Source: Roseibium marinum (GTDB lineage Bacteria; Pseudomonadota; Alphaproteobacteria; Rhizobiales; Stappiaceae). From it: DNA of 64,000 nucleotides. The position numbers were made by a program, and so were the translations under genes. Below are positions 48,416-57,418 of the stretch, one piece after another (position 1 is the first letter of the stretch; each line of letters opens with the position of its first letter). The notes beneath the pieces are model-generated. The model did not search any database and was not told the origin of the DNA. It saw only the letters and a program-made list of their open reading frames with translations. Where the stretch lies: assembly GCF_002906165.1 (NCBI RefSeq), contig NZ_PPCN01000010.1:205887-269886 (forward strand), in the 5' to 3' direction.

Positions 48416-48773
48416 TCTAAGGCTCCCAAGATGAAATTTCGTCTATCGCAGTCTTCACCAGCTCATGCGGCGATCCGGGTCCAGATGCGTCTTAACCTAC
48501 TCTAATTCCGGCATCGAGGTCCCGGAGTATTTCCTTGTTATTGTCAAGGTGGCGGTATTTCGGTTCAGCGTGTCGTGGTGACACTGCCACCATGACGCAA
48601 TTAAGCTATTTTGCAGGGGAATCTGCCGCGATACTGCCCGTCGGAAGAATGACCTCCGGCGCCGGTCCATGGGGAAGCGGCGTCCGGATCGGGGGTATCC
48701 GTCGCGAAAATATGCGGGCTGCGGCAGCGTGTCGTTGGCGCTTCACTGCCAGTCCATTGAAAAGGAATGAAAA
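48416..48773. other. Divergent regulatory region of the methylamine genes
   Basis: No gene is seen in 358 bases between the MttB-like and DMGDH-like genes, so both promoters must lie here. A nested dyad at 48549-48591 is listed separately. The last 20 bases hold a good binding site (AAGGAATGAAAA) for the DMGDH-like gene. Confidence 0.5.
48549..48591. promoter_or_regulatory. Nested dyad, candidate operator of the methylamine divergon
   Basis: GGTGGC (48549-48554) pairs with GCCACC (48586-48591), and inside it GTGTC (48570-48574) pairs with GACAC (48580-48584). It lies centrally between the divergent start codons. It could be the site of a regulator acting on both genes. No regulator gene is adjacent. 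Confidence 0.35.
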
Positions 48774-51335
48774 ATGTCAGAATTTCCTGGCAAGGCTAAA
48801 GTCGTCATCGTCGGTCTGGGCGGCATTGTCGGTGCTTCGGTGGCCCATCACCTCATCGAACGCGGCTGGGACGATATCGTTGGCATCGACAAATCCGGTA
48901 TTCCCACTGACATCGGCTCGACGGCGCACGCATCCGACTTCTGCTACACGACAAGCCACGACTATCTCTCCGTCTGGACCACGCAGTATTCCATCGATTT
49001 CTTCGCCAGGATGGGCCACTACGCCCGTGTCGGCGGCCTGGAAGTCGCGCGCACAGGCGATGATGCCTGGATGGAGGAAATCAGGCGCAAGGTGACCTCG
49101 GGCAAGGCCTTTGGCACGAACGTGCGCCTGGTCACTTCCGCCGAGATCAAGGAAAAATTCCCGCTGATCGAGGAAGATATGGTTCAGGGCGGCATGTGGG
49201 ACCCCGACGCCGGTCTGGTCATTCCACGCTCGCAGACCGTGGCGGGCAAACTGGTCGACGAGGCTGAAAAAACCGGCAAGCTGAAAGCCTTCGCCAACAC
49301 CCCCGCCCAGTCGCTGCTCGTGGAAGGCGGCCGCATCAAGGGCGTCGTTACCCATCGCGGCACGATCATGGCCGACCACGTCATCGTCTGCGCCGGTCTC
49401 TGGGGCCGTCTGATAGCGAACATGGTCGGCGAAGATCTGCCGGTGATGCCCGTCGATCACCCGCTCACATTTTTCGGTCCCTATAACGAGTTCGAAGGCA
49501 CCGGTAAGGAAATCGGCTTCCCGCTGCTGCGCGACCAGGGCAATTCCGCCTACATGCGCGATACCGGCGATCCCAGGACCGCGGAAGGCGGCCAGATCGA
49601 ATGGGGCTTTTACGAACCGGACCGGCCGCGCATGTGCCACCCGCGCGATCTCCTGGAAAAGGATCAGGCGCGCCTGTCGCCGTCACAGCGCGATCTGGAG
49701 ATGGAACAGGTGATGGAGCCGCTTGAGCGCGCCATGGAACTGACCCCGGTCCTCGGCGAGATCGGTTACAACGAGGGCCATTCCTTCAACGGCCTTTTGC
49801 AGGTTTCAGCCGGAGGAGGCCCTTCCTGCGGAGAAAGCCAGAAGGTGCGCGGCCTTTGGTATTGCATCGCCATCTGGGTCAAGGACGGTCCCGGCTACGG
49901 CAAGCTGATTGCCGACTGGATCACCGATGGCCGCACCGGAATCGATCACGCTTCCATCGACTATTCGCGTTTCTATCCGCATCAGCTCACCGAGGACTTC
50001 ATTGCGGGCCGCTGCTATGAGGCCGCCCAGAAGATCTATTTCCCGGCGATCCACCCGCGCGAACCCTATGCAAGCGGCCGCAACGTCAAGCGCTCTCCCT
50101 TTTATGAGCGTGAGGTGGAACTCGGCGGTCATTTCATGGAGCTTGGCGGCTGGGAGCGCGCCCACGGATACGCCGCCAACGAGCACCTGCTTGAAAAATA
50201 TGGAGACAGGGTCCCCGTTCGCGAAAAAGAGTGGGACAACCGCCATTTCTGGCGCGTCTCCAATGCCGAACACCTGGCGCTGAGCGAGGATTGCGGCCTC
50301 ATCAACCTGTCGCACTTCTACATGTTCGATGTGGAAGGCCCGGACCATGTCGCGCTGCTGGAATGGTTGTGTGCCGCCAGGATCGGCGGCGAAGCCAATA
50401 TCGGCAAGGGTATCTACACCCACTTCCTCGATGACGACGGCAATGTCAGGGCGGATCTGACGGTCTTCCGCATGGCCGATCGCTGCCGCATCGTCGATGG
50501 CGCCGATGCCGGTCCACGCGACTATCGCTATGTGAAGCGCGTCGCCGAGGACAGGGGTTTCGATGTCACCGTGAGCGATGTCAGCGAGCAATTCACGACC
50601 ATCGGCATCTGGGGCCCCAACGCCCGTGACAACCTGAAGAAAGTCGTCGCCGATCCAGCCGGCCTCGATCCGGAGACTTTCCCGTTCGCGGCCATCCGGC
50701 AGATCGAGATTGCCGGCAAGCCGGTCTCCGCGCTGCGTCTCTCCTATGTCGGCGAGCAGGGCTGGGAACTGCACATGAAGTACGAGGACGGTCTGGCCGT
50801 TTGGGACGCGCTGCGTGCAATCGGTGTCATGGCCGTCGGTGTCGAGACCTATGCCAACTCGCGCCGCATGGAAAAGAGCCTCCGCCTGCAAAATGCCGAC
50901 CTGCTGACCCAGTACAACCTCTATGAGGCCGATCTCGCCCGGCCGAAGGTGAAGGAAGCCGACTTCCGCGGTAAAGCCAGACACGTGGAGTACAGGGCGC
51001 GCGAACATCAGCCCGCCATGCTCTGCACCCTGGTCATGACGGAAAACACGGACGCGGATGATGTGAAGCGCTATCCGGTCGGCGCCATGCCGGTAATGGA
51101 TCCGGAGACCGGCAAGACGCTGGTCGACAGCCTCGGGCGGCTATCCTACACGACCTCGGTCGCCTACGGCCCGACCGTCGGAAAGAACATCGCACTTGCC
51201 TACCTGCCACAGGACTATTGCCAGGTCGGCCGCAAGCTCAATGTGGAATATTTCTGCGAATCCTATCCGGTTGAAGTGGTCGCGGTTGGCTACAAGCCGC
51301 TTTACGACCCGGAAAACCTGAAGCCGAGAAGCTGA
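48774..51335 (+). CDS. FAD-dependent oxidoreductase, dimethylglycine/sarcosine dehydrogenase-like, with GcvT domain
   Basis: An 853-residue cytosolic flavoprotein. The N-terminal DAO domain (about 8-400) starts with the FAD motif VIVGLGGIVGASVAHHL; GSTAHAS puts His52 at the place of the covalent flavin His of DMGDH (GSTWHAAG). The C-terminal half (about 440-850) is the folate-binding GcvT-like domain, with YVGEQGWELHMKYEDG typical of the aminomethyltransferase fold. Family members oxidise N-methyl groups of dimethylglycine or sarcosine and pass formaldehyde units to THF. The neighbours, MttB-like upstream and Bmt downstream, support stepwise demethylation of betaine-type compounds. The exact substrate is uncertain. 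Confidence 0.9.
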   Translation: MSEFPGKAKVVIVGLGGIVGASVAHHLIERGWDDIVGIDKSGIPTDIGSTAHASDFCYTTSHDYLSVWTTQYSIDFFARMGHYARVGGLEVARTGDDAWMEEIRRKVTSGKAFGTNVRLVTSAEIKEKFPLIEEDMVQGGMWDPDAGLVIPRSQTVAGKLVDEAEKTGKLKAFANTPAQSLLVEGGRIKGVVTHRGTIMADHVIVCAGLWGRLIANMVGEDLPVMPVDHPLTFFGPYNEFEGTGKEIGFPLLRDQGNSAYMRDTGDPRTAEGGQIEWGFYEPDRPRMCHPRDLLEKDQARLSPSQRDLEMEQVMEPLERAMELTPVLGEIGYNEGHSFNGLLQVSAGGGPSCGESQKVRGLWYCIAIWVKDGPGYGKLIADWITDGRTGIDHASIDYSRFYPHQLTEDFIAGRCYEAAQKIYFPAIHPREPYASGRNVKRSPFYEREVELGGHFMELGGWERAHGYAANEHLLEKYGDRVPVREKEWDNRHFWRVSNAEHLALSEDCGLINLSHFYMFDVEGPDHVALLEWLCAARIGGEANIGKGIYTHFLDDDGNVRADLTVFRMADRCRIVDGADAGPRDYRYVKRVAEDRGFDVTVSDVSEQFTTIGIWGPNARDNLKKVVADPAGLDPETFPFAAIRQIEIAGKPVSALRLSYVGEQGWELHMKYEDGLAVWDALRAIGVMAVGVETYANSRRMEKSLRLQNADLLTQYNLYEADLARPKVKEADFRGKARHVEYRAREHQPAMLCTLVMTENTDADDVKRYPVGAMPVMDPETGKTLVDSLGRLSYTTSVAYGPTVGKNIALAYLPQDYCQVGRKLNVEYFCESYPVEVVAVGYKPLYDPENLKPRS

Positions 51336-51428
51336 GCCGTGGGCCCGCGCGGACCCTTGACCCGCAGCGGGCTCTGATAACAAACGTTCCAAGCGAGCGG
51401 CCAATGAAAAAGTGAAAGACCAAACTTC

Positions 51429-52454
51429 ATGTCCAAGCTGGAAGACCTTCTGGCCCGAAATGGCGCTCTCCTTGCCGACGGTGCAACCGGAACAAACCTG
51501 TTCGATATGGGCCTTGTGTCCGGCGACGCACCGGAGCTCTGGAACACGGATGAGCCGGACAAGATCAGGGCTCTCCATCAGTCCTTCGTCGATGCCGGCT
51601 CCGATATCATCCTGACCAACACATTCGGCTGCAACCGTCACCGGCTGAAGCTGCACAACGCTCAAGGCCGGGTGAAGGAACTGAATATCGCCGCTGTAAA
51701 GCTGGCCCGCGAGGCAGTCGATACCGCAGACCGGGAGGTGCTGGTCGGCGGTTCCATCGGTCCGACCGGCGAGCTCTTCCAGCCGCTCGGCGCACTCAGC
51801 TATGAAGAGGGCGTCGCCGCGTTCAGGGACCAGATCGAAGCCTTGGTGGAAGGCGGAGCGGATATTCTGTGGGTCGAAACCATGTCGGCTGTCGAGGAGA
51901 TGAAGGCTGCCGCGGAAGCCGCGAAGGGCTTCGATCTGCCGCTGGTGATCACGGCGAGTTTCGACACAGCGGGCAAGACGATGATGGGCCTGGCACCGAA
52001 GGGTCTGGGAGACCTTCAGACACAGTTTGCCTGTACGCCTGTCGCGATCGGTTCCAATTGCGGGGTAGGCGCTTCCGACCTTCTGGCCGCGATCATGGAC
52101 ATTACCGAGGCCTATCCTGAGGCAATCGTGGTCGCCAAGGCCAATTGCGGCATTCCCCAGATCCGCGGCGACGAGGTCGTCTATACCGGCACGCCAGATC
52201 TCATGGCCAGATACGCGCATATGGCTTTGGACGCCGGCGCGCGGATCATCGGGGGCTGCTGTGGAACCTCGCCGGTCCATCTGGCGGCTATGCGCCAGGC
52301 GCTCGATAGCCATCAGGCGGGAAGCCGGCCGGAATTGGCGGACATCATTTCCGAAATCGGCCCGCTGGTGTCGCCTCCAAACAGGGAAGCCGACGCTGCG
52401 CGGGCCGAAAGTGCAAACGGATCGGCCCGCCGGCGCGGTCGCCGGAGAGGCTGA
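51429..52454 (+). CDS. bmt: Betaine-homocysteine S-methyltransferase (small, BmtB-type)
   Basis: A 341-residue zinc methyltransferase that moves a methyl from glycine betaine or a related donor to homocysteine, giving methionine and dimethylglycine. The zinc ligands are visible: Cys211 in SNCGVG and Cys277-Cys278 in GGCCGTSP. DGATGTNLFDMGL near the N-terminus and TNTFGCN are family signatures. The last 35 residues are a variable basic tail ending RRRGRRRG. It follows the DMGDH-like gene by 93 bases in the same direction; together they would turn betaine into dimethylglycine and on to sarcosine. Confidence 0.92.
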   Translation: MSKLEDLLARNGALLADGATGTNLFDMGLVSGDAPELWNTDEPDKIRALHQSFVDAGSDIILTNTFGCNRHRLKLHNAQGRVKELNIAAVKLAREAVDTADREVLVGGSIGPTGELFQPLGALSYEEGVAAFRDQIEALVEGGADILWVETMSAVEEMKAAAEAAKGFDLPLVITASFDTAGKTMMGLAPKGLGDLQTQFACTPVAIGSNCGVGASDLLAAIMDITEAYPEAIVVAKANCGIPQIRGDEVVYTGTPDLMARYAHMALDAGARIIGGCCGTSPVHLAAMRQALDSHQAGSRPELADIISEIGPLVSPPNREADAARAESANGSARRRGRRRG

Positions 52455-52479
52455 GACGCGCTGAAACTGACTGCTGAAT

Positions 52480-52983
52480 TCAGCAGCCTCCAGGCGTTGC
52501 CTTGTCGTAAGCGACGCCTGTTTCTTTCAAGGTCGCGGATACGATGCCCATGGGCTGGTAGGGCGGATCGACCTGCATGCCGGGATTGGCCATGTGGATC
52601 TTGTAGCAGCCGGTGAAAACCTTCGCCGTGCCGTCGGTCTGCATCGCCGAGAGCGCGACCGGCAAAGCCCAGTATATCTGACCCGCACCGGGATCGGGTG
52701 CCGTTGATCCGAATTTGACGGTTACGCTGGTCGTATCGGCGTAGCCTTTCATCCAGTGATCGAAGTCATCGGGGGCCGAACCGCTCTGAAAATAGCCGTA
52801 CGCCTGGGCATAGTATTTGTTGCTGATGGCGAAATAGAAACTTTCGACCAGTTTCTGCGGCGTGGACCGGTCATCCAGATAGGTCCAGTCGTCAGCATGA
52901 ACATGCCCCGGCAGCAGGGGTGCCGCCAACGCCAGAAATGCGAAACAGGTAAAGATGCGCGGGAAATAAGATCTACGTGTCAT
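52480..52983 (-). CDS. Exported protein of unknown function
   Basis: A protein of about 167 residues with a clear signal peptide (MTRRSYFPRIFTCFAFLALA, cut near HVHA). The mature part (WTYLDDRSTPQKLVESFYFAISNKYYAQAYGYF) has the look of an NTF2-like or DUF4864-type helix-plus-sheet fold, and two Cys (FTGCYKI and the terminal PGGC) could form a disulfide. I do not recognise a named family. A frame open 14 residues further upstream lacks a binding site; GCAGG precedes the ATG at 52983. It is convergent with bmt. Confidence 0.75.
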   Translation of the reverse strand: MTRRSYFPRIFTCFAFLALAAPLLPGHVHADDWTYLDDRSTPQKLVESFYFAISNKYYAQAYGYFQSGSAPDDFDHWMKGYADTTSVTVKFGSTAPDPGAGQIYWALPVALSAMQTDGTAKVFTGCYKIHMANPGMQVDPPYQPMGIVSATLKETGVAYDKATPGGC

Positions 52984-53109
52984 TGTAACCTGCCTTTGGA
53001 ACGGCGACGAGCCGGAGCCAGCCACGGATTTCTTTTCACACTACCTATTGAGCAAATGCGGTTGACGCGCAATGAGGCGCAATATCACCTGCAATCCGGC
53101 TTCAGGTAA

Positions 53110-54072
53110 TCAGTTCAGCCAGGGAGCTGCCGCGCTCCAGAAAATGATGTCGACACCGAGGTAGTCGCGCGCAAAATCAATGAACTCTTGCCGGCTGAAG
53201 GGCTTGCCGGTTTCAGGGTTCCTGTATTTCAGGGTCGGTTCCTGGATGGCCATCGCGATCACGGGCAACTTGTCCCGGTAGTCATGAAAAAACGGATAGG
53301 AATTCTTCATCTGCCCCTTGCGAAAGGGGACGATGTCCGGCCCGCCGAGTCCGGCGTCGATCTCCATGGCCGCTTCAAAGGCGCGCTCCATATAGCCTTC
53401 GCTGTTGTTCCATTCGCATGGCCAGAAATTGACGTACTGCACGACGAGGGATTTCCGGAACACCTTGCGCGCGTGGGTCAGATTCTCAAGCGTCGCCTCA
53501 AAGTAGGCCTCGCAGGTAAAGCCGGAGACATTCTTGTTCCGGTCGATATCCATTGAGCTCTCGGGCAGGTTTATTCCTTCGATCCGGCCGTCGAATTGCT
53601 CGGCCAACGCCGTCAGAAGGGCCTGAAACCGGATCCGTACGGCCGGAACCCATTGCATGGTTACCCAACCCTCGGGCTTTGGGCTGGCTGCCTCTGAATC
53701 GTCGACCTGCCGCGCAAGACCGCCACCGAATTCCGAACCTTCAAGAATGTAAGCCGGAACATACCTGGCGCTCTCCAGGAAAAACCGGTCCTGAACCTGG
53801 AGAAAGAATTTCTTGTCATGACTTTCTGCCTCGGCGAGCGCCTTCTCAACTCCGGAGAAGTCATACCGGTCTTTTTCCGGCTCGAGCATCTTCCAGTTGA
53901 AGAGGACCTGAACACCTGCGAGTTCCCGATTTTCCAACCGGGATTTTACGTGATCGAAGTCGCCGGCGCTTGTGTAGAGAAAGTGCCGGATTTCAGCCGC
54001 CGCCGCGGATGATTGAAAGTATCCCGGTGCGACGGTCAGCAGCAGGGTGGCAATGCACTGAACGGCTCGCAT
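53110..54072 (-). CDS. Exported protein with a probable glycoside-hydrolase-like TIM barrel
   Basis: A protein of about 320 residues with a signal peptide (MRAVQCIATLLLTVAPGYFQ, cut near AAA). The mature sequence reads like a TIM-barrel glycosidase of the GH-A type: GVQVLFNWKMLEPEKDRYDFS (a first strand with the usual W and E), FFLQVQDRFF, MQWVPAVRIRFQALLTALAEQFD, GINLPESSMD (a Glu after strand 4) and VIAMAIQEPTLKY (a second Glu). No catalytic pair is certain, and it may be non-enzymatic. AAGGAA lies before the ATG at 54072; the longer frame adds a second hydrophobic segment without support. No carbohydrate genes are adjacent. Confidence 0.7.
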   Translation of the reverse strand: MRAVQCIATLLLTVAPGYFQSSAAAAEIRHFLYTSAGDFDHVKSRLENRELAGVQVLFNWKMLEPEKDRYDFSGVEKALAEAESHDKKFFLQVQDRFFLESARYVPAYILEGSEFGGGLARQVDDSEAASPKPEGWVTMQWVPAVRIRFQALLTALAEQFDGRIEGINLPESSMDIDRNKNVSGFTCEAYFEATLENLTHARKVFRKSLVVQYVNFWPCEWNNSEGYMERAFEAAMEIDAGLGGPDIVPFRKGQMKNSYPFFHDYRDKLPVIAMAIQEPTLKYRNPETGKPFSRQEFIDFARDYLGVDIIFWSAAAPWLN

Positions 54073-54343
54073 CGGGTGCGGTTCCTTCAAGATGAGAGCA
54101 AGGGCGCGGGAAGAAATAATTGACAAAAGTGCGGATAAAACCAACGTAATCTCGAAATCACGGCGAACTTGTGACATCGGGCATCGTCGGTTCGAATTCT
54201 CTGCTTCACAGCATCGGCAAGGTCAATCGACGCTCGAGGGGAATATATCCGGCATTAATCGCCCTTGCGTCTTCTATTGTTTGACGTTTACGTAAAAGCA
54301 AGTCGGATTACCGGCGCAAGATGAAAGCGATAGGGAGTAAACA

Positions 54344-54769
54344 ATGCAGCCGGTCATGAGCGCGCGGGAAATCATGGAGATGCTGGACCGGGAGTTTCCG
54401 CAAATCCATGCCGGGGGCAGGGTCTATGCCATCGACAGCGTCTCCACGGGGCAGGCGGTGCTGCGTCTTACCGCCAATGAACTGCATCTGCGGCCCGGCG
54501 GAACCATTTCCGGGCCGTCCATGATGGCGCTGGCCGACCTTGCCGCCTATGTGGTGATCCTTGCCCATATAGGACCGGTCGCGCTGGCGGTCACCACCAG
54601 TTTGAACATCAATTTCCTGCGCAAGCCGGGACCGGGAGACCTGCTCTGCACTTGCCGGCTCCTGAAGCTCGGCAAGCGGCTCGCGGTTGTCGAGTGCAGC
54701 CTTGCGGGGGAGGGGAAGGAAGACCTGGTGGCGCACGCCACGGCCACCTATTCGGTGCCGCCGCGGTGA
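54344..54769 (+). CDS. PaaI-family (hotdog-fold) thioesterase
   Basis: A 141-residue single hotdog domain of the PaaI/4HBT group, which hydrolyses acyl- or aryl-CoA. The family signature PGGTISGPSMMALADLAAYV, with the catalytic-helix Asp, is present, followed by TTSLNINFLRKPGPGDLLC and the final strand VAHATATYSV. GGGAG lies a few bases before the ATG. The substrate is not predictable; no aromatic catabolism genes are adjacent. Confidence 0.88.
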   Translation: MQPVMSAREIMEMLDREFPQIHAGGRVYAIDSVSTGQAVLRLTANELHLRPGGTISGPSMMALADLAAYVVILAHIGPVALAVTTSLNINFLRKPGPGDLLCTCRLLKLGKRLAVVECSLAGEGKEDLVAHATATYSVPPR

Positions 54770-54838
54770 AAAGCGGGGCACGGTTCCGGGACGGCCAGGG
54801 ACATTCGCGTTGTCCGCTCGCGCGGATCCCCGGGAAAC

Positions 54839-56047
54839 TCAAGCCGTCTGGCGGCGTTCTTCCTGTTTGAAAAGCCCTTCCAGGTCACTTGAATATTCAA
54901 CGACCTGACTGCGCCCTGCACGTTTCGCGGCATAGACGGCAAGGTCGGCACGGTGCAGGGCGGTTTTTTGCGTGTCTCCTGCCCGGGCCAGATAGGCGCC
55001 GACGCTCAGGCTCGGCGTATAGTTTTGATCCTGATACCGGAAAGGCATCTTTACCCTTTCCATCAGGCGGCCGTAAAGATGCTGGAAATCCGCATTGTCG
55101 ATATCGCGGCAAAGCACGATGAATTCGTCTCCGCCGAACCGGCCGACGACGTCATTGGAACCCCTGACGCTTTGCTGCAAAATGTCGGCGATATGCTTGA
55201 GAAGGCGGTCGCCGCAGGCATGTCCGAACCGGTCGTTGACCTGCTTGAAAAAATCGACGTCCACGAACAGGATGCCGACATTTTGCGGCGTTGCCGACAC
55301 GTCCAGAAGTTGCTCGAGCGTTTCGGAGATGGAATTGCGGTTCAAAATACCCGTCAGCTGATCGTATTTCGTCAGTTCCAGCAGTCGCATGTCGCGGTTG
55401 CGCAGCTGCTGCGTTCTGATCACGTAAGCGGCCGCTGGGAGCGCCAGAATGAAGGTGGTGGCAAAGATCAGGATCCAGCTGATTTCCTCGAACGAATCCT
55501 CAAGCGCGTCCTCCAGTTCACTGACGTCCACATAGACCTCGACAGAACCGATGCGCTCGCCGGTTGGCAATGTGGCGGGAAAAAAGGCTTCAACGACCGT
55601 ATCCGCACCACCGTGCTGTTCGCCGCCTTCATTATGATGGATTGCAAAAACGGGCTCCCCAGACCGGTAGACCTTCAATGCCATGTTCTGGCTGTCATCA
55701 TCCGGCACGGGATCGCCCGTGTTCGACGCGAGAACGCGGTGACCGGCTTCATCGAAAAATTCGAAGTGAAGTATGTCGACCATGCTGAAGGACTTTTCCA
55801 GGCGCCTGATCTCCTCCTGGGTAAGGGTGCCCTCGGCGAACACCTTCTGTGCGTTCGGAATGTTGCCGAAGAACTGAGTGGACCAGGCAGCGGTCTTGGT
55901 TTCGGCATGTTTGAGGATCGACGACCTGACCTGCCAATCCAGAAGCGTATGCAGTGCACCGGCCAGCGCAATAAACAGGATCGCTCCCAGAAGGACCGCG
56001 ATCACCGAGGGTTTACTCAGGCGATTTTTCAAGACTGACAGCTGCAT
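54839..56047 (-). CDS. Membrane diguanylate cyclase with periplasmic sensor domain
   Basis: A 402-residue protein: TM1 (about 16-38), a periplasmic region (about 39-195) with GDPVPDDDSQNMALKVYRSG and EGGEQHGGADTVVEAFFPA, TM2 (about 196-220), then a GGDEF domain (about 235-395). The active motif FGGDEF is intact. The N-terminal part of the domain (YDQLTGILNRNSI, FVDVDFFKQVNDRFGHACGD) is also complete, so c-di-GMP synthesis is expected. A canonical inhibitory RxxD is not at its usual place five residues before the motif. Together with the EAL protein this window encodes both sides of c-di-GMP turnover, though they are 40 kb apart. Confidence 0.92.
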   Translation of the reverse strand: MQLSVLKNRLSKPSVIAVLLGAILFIALAGALHTLLDWQVRSSILKHAETKTAAWSTQFFGNIPNAQKVFAEGTLTQEEIRRLEKSFSMVDILHFEFFDEAGHRVLASNTGDPVPDDDSQNMALKVYRSGEPVFAIHHNEGGEQHGGADTVVEAFFPATLPTGERIGSVEVYVDVSELEDALEDSFEEISWILIFATTFILALPAAAYVIRTQQLRNRDMRLLELTKYDQLTGILNRNSISETLEQLLDVSATPQNVGILFVDVDFFKQVNDRFGHACGDRLLKHIADILQQSVRGSNDVVGRFGGDEFIVLCRDIDNADFQHLYGRLMERVKMPFRYQDQNYTPSLSVGAYLARAGDTQKTALHRADLAVYAAKRAGRSQVVEYSSDLEGLFKQEERRQTA

Positions 56048-56254
56048 TTACCGGACTTTCGGATCTTTTCTGCTCGAATAGATACACACATCCCTTTAAG
56101 CTTGAGTAAAATACGGATGGGCAATTCAAACTTCCCGCGGTTTCGCAAGCCGGGCCGGGAATGAAACAGCCGAAGTAAATGAGGTAATATAATACCGTTT
56201 TTATAAAGCTATGATTTTATTGAGAAATTATTGGCGATCAGGCAAAGAACGTTC

Positions 56255-56283
56255 TTGACGCTGAAATGGCCCCGGCGTATAAG
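56255..56283 (+). promoter_or_regulatory. Probable sigma-70 promoter of rplM-rpsI
   Basis: TTGACG at 56255-56260 and TATAAG at 56278-56283 are separated by exactly 17 bases. Transcription would start near 56290, giving a leader of about 76 bases before the rplM ATG at 56367. Confidence 0.75.
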
Positions 56284-56302
56284 CGCAACCGAACGAATTC
56301 AG

Positions 56303-56341
56303 GGTCCGTTCGCTGGCTCAGGCCGCGCGGACCTTTTCTTT
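56303..56341 (+). promoter_or_regulatory. Hairpin followed by T-run in the rplM leader (attenuator-like)
   Basis: GGTCCG (56303-56308) pairs with CGGACC (56328-56333), and the stem is followed at once by TTTTCTTT (56334-56341). This is the layout of an intrinsic terminator placed between the promoter and the rplM start. It may be an attenuator for autogenous control by L13 or S9, or by growth rate. Confidence 0.5.
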
Positions 56342-56366
56342 AAACTGACCAATACGGATCAAACTC

Positions 56367-56834
56367 ATGAAGACCTTCTCTGCCAAGACGGCTGAGGTCG
56401 AAAAAAAGTGGATCTTGATTGACGCAGAAGGCATGGTTGTCGGGCGTCTCGCCGCTTTCATCGCCAACCATCTGCGCGGCAAGCATCTGCCGACCTACAC
56501 GCCCCACATTGACACCGGTGACCACGTCATCGTCATCAATGCCGACAAGGTGGTGTTCACCGGCCGCAAGTACGACAACAAGAAGTACTATTGGCACACC
56601 GGTCACCCGGGCGGCATCAAGGAGCGCACCGCGCGCGCCATCCTGGAAGGCCGTTTTCCCGAACGTGTTCTGGAAAAAGCCGTTCAGCGTATGATGCCGG
56701 GCGGTCCGCTGTCCAACAAACAGCTGAAAAACCTCAAGGTTTACGCTGGACCGAACCATCCGCATGAAGCTCAGACACCCGAAATGGTCGATGTGAAGAG
56801 CCTCAACGTAAAAAATGACGGCAAGAGGGCTTAA
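56367..56834 (+). CDS. rplM: 50S ribosomal protein L13
   Basis: A 155-residue large-subunit protein. Conserved sequences are [45 protein letters not shown] and MLPGGPLSN-like [12 protein letters not shown]. It is the first gene of the universal rplM-rpsI pair, with rpsI starting after two bases. Confidence 0.98.
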   Translation: MKTFSAKTAEVEKKWILIDAEGMVVGRLAAFIANHLRGKHLPTYTPHIDTGDHVIVINADKVVFTGRKYDNKKYYWHTGHPGGIKERTARAILEGRFPERVLEKAVQRMMPGGPLSNKQLKNLKVYAGPNHPHEAQTPEMVDVKSLNVKNDGKRA

Positions 56835-56836
56835 CA

Positions 56837-57313
56837 ATGGCTGAGCTGCAATCCCTGGAAGAACTGGGCGGCGCGGTCGAAACCGCAGCCCCCGAAGCTC
56901 CGGTCCATGTCCAGAAGCTGGACAGTCTGGGCCGGGCCTATGCGACCGGTAAACGTAAGGACGCCATCGCCCGCGTCTGGATCAGGCCGGGCACCGGCAA
57001 GATCGTCGTCAACAAGAAGGACTTTACCGAGTATTTCGCTCGTCCGGTTCTTCAGATGATCCTTCAACAGCCGGTCATGGTGGCCAACCGCACCGGTCAG
57101 TACGACGTGATCGCGACCGTCACCGGTGGTGGTCTTTCCGGCCAGGCCGGCGCCGTGCGTCACGGTGTGTCCAAGGCGCTGACCTACTACGAGCCGGAGC
57201 TGCGTGGCGTTCTGAAGAAGAACGGCTTCCTGACCCGTGACTCCCGTGTTGTCGAACGTAAGAAGTTCGGTCGCGCCAAAGCCCGCAAGAGCTTCCAGTT
57301 CTCCAAGCGTTAA
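56837..57313 (+). CDS. rpsI: 30S ribosomal protein S9
   Basis: A 158-residue small-subunit protein. The N-terminal 35 residues are the acidic extension usual in alphaproteobacteria. The core carries [15 protein letters not shown] and [19 protein letters not shown], and the conserved basic tail [17 protein letters not shown] ends in Lys-Arg, which contacts tRNA in the P site. Confidence 0.98.
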   Translation: MAELQSLEELGGAVETAAPEAPVHVQKLDSLGRAYATGKRKDAIARVWIRPGTGKIVVNKKDFTEYFARPVLQMILQQPVMVANRTGQYDVIATVTGGGLSGQAGAVRHGVSKALTYYEPELRGVLKKNGFLTRDSRVVERKKFGRAKARKSFQFSKR

Positions 57314-57346
57314 TCGCCGGACGAACTGGTTTCTGCAAATCAAAAG

Positions 57347-57376
57347 ACCCGCCGGAGCGATCCGGCGGGTTTTTTC
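57347..57376 (+). terminator. Rho-independent terminator of rplM-rpsI
   Basis: ACCCGCCGG (57347-57355), the loop AGCGAT and CCGGCGGGT (57362-57370) form a perfect stem followed by a run of T. It lies 33 bases after the rpsI stop and 43 bases before mobile element copy 2. Confidence 0.92.
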
Positions 57377-57418
57377 GTGGCTTTCGAATGCCTTTGCCGC
57401 CGCTTACGGGCGCACCTA

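Larger units (their letters stand above)
56048..56366. other. Promoter and leader region of rplM
   Basis: The first 200 bases are AT-rich and shared with the divergent diguanylate cyclase promoter. The promoter and hairpin are listed separately. The rplM leader runs from about 56290 to 56366. Confidence 0.55.

Noticed and set aside
51336..51428. SAM- or SAH-type riboswitch ahead of bmt
   Set aside because: The gap is GC-rich and contains a hairpin, but I could not find the conserved core of SAM-II or SAH riboswitches.
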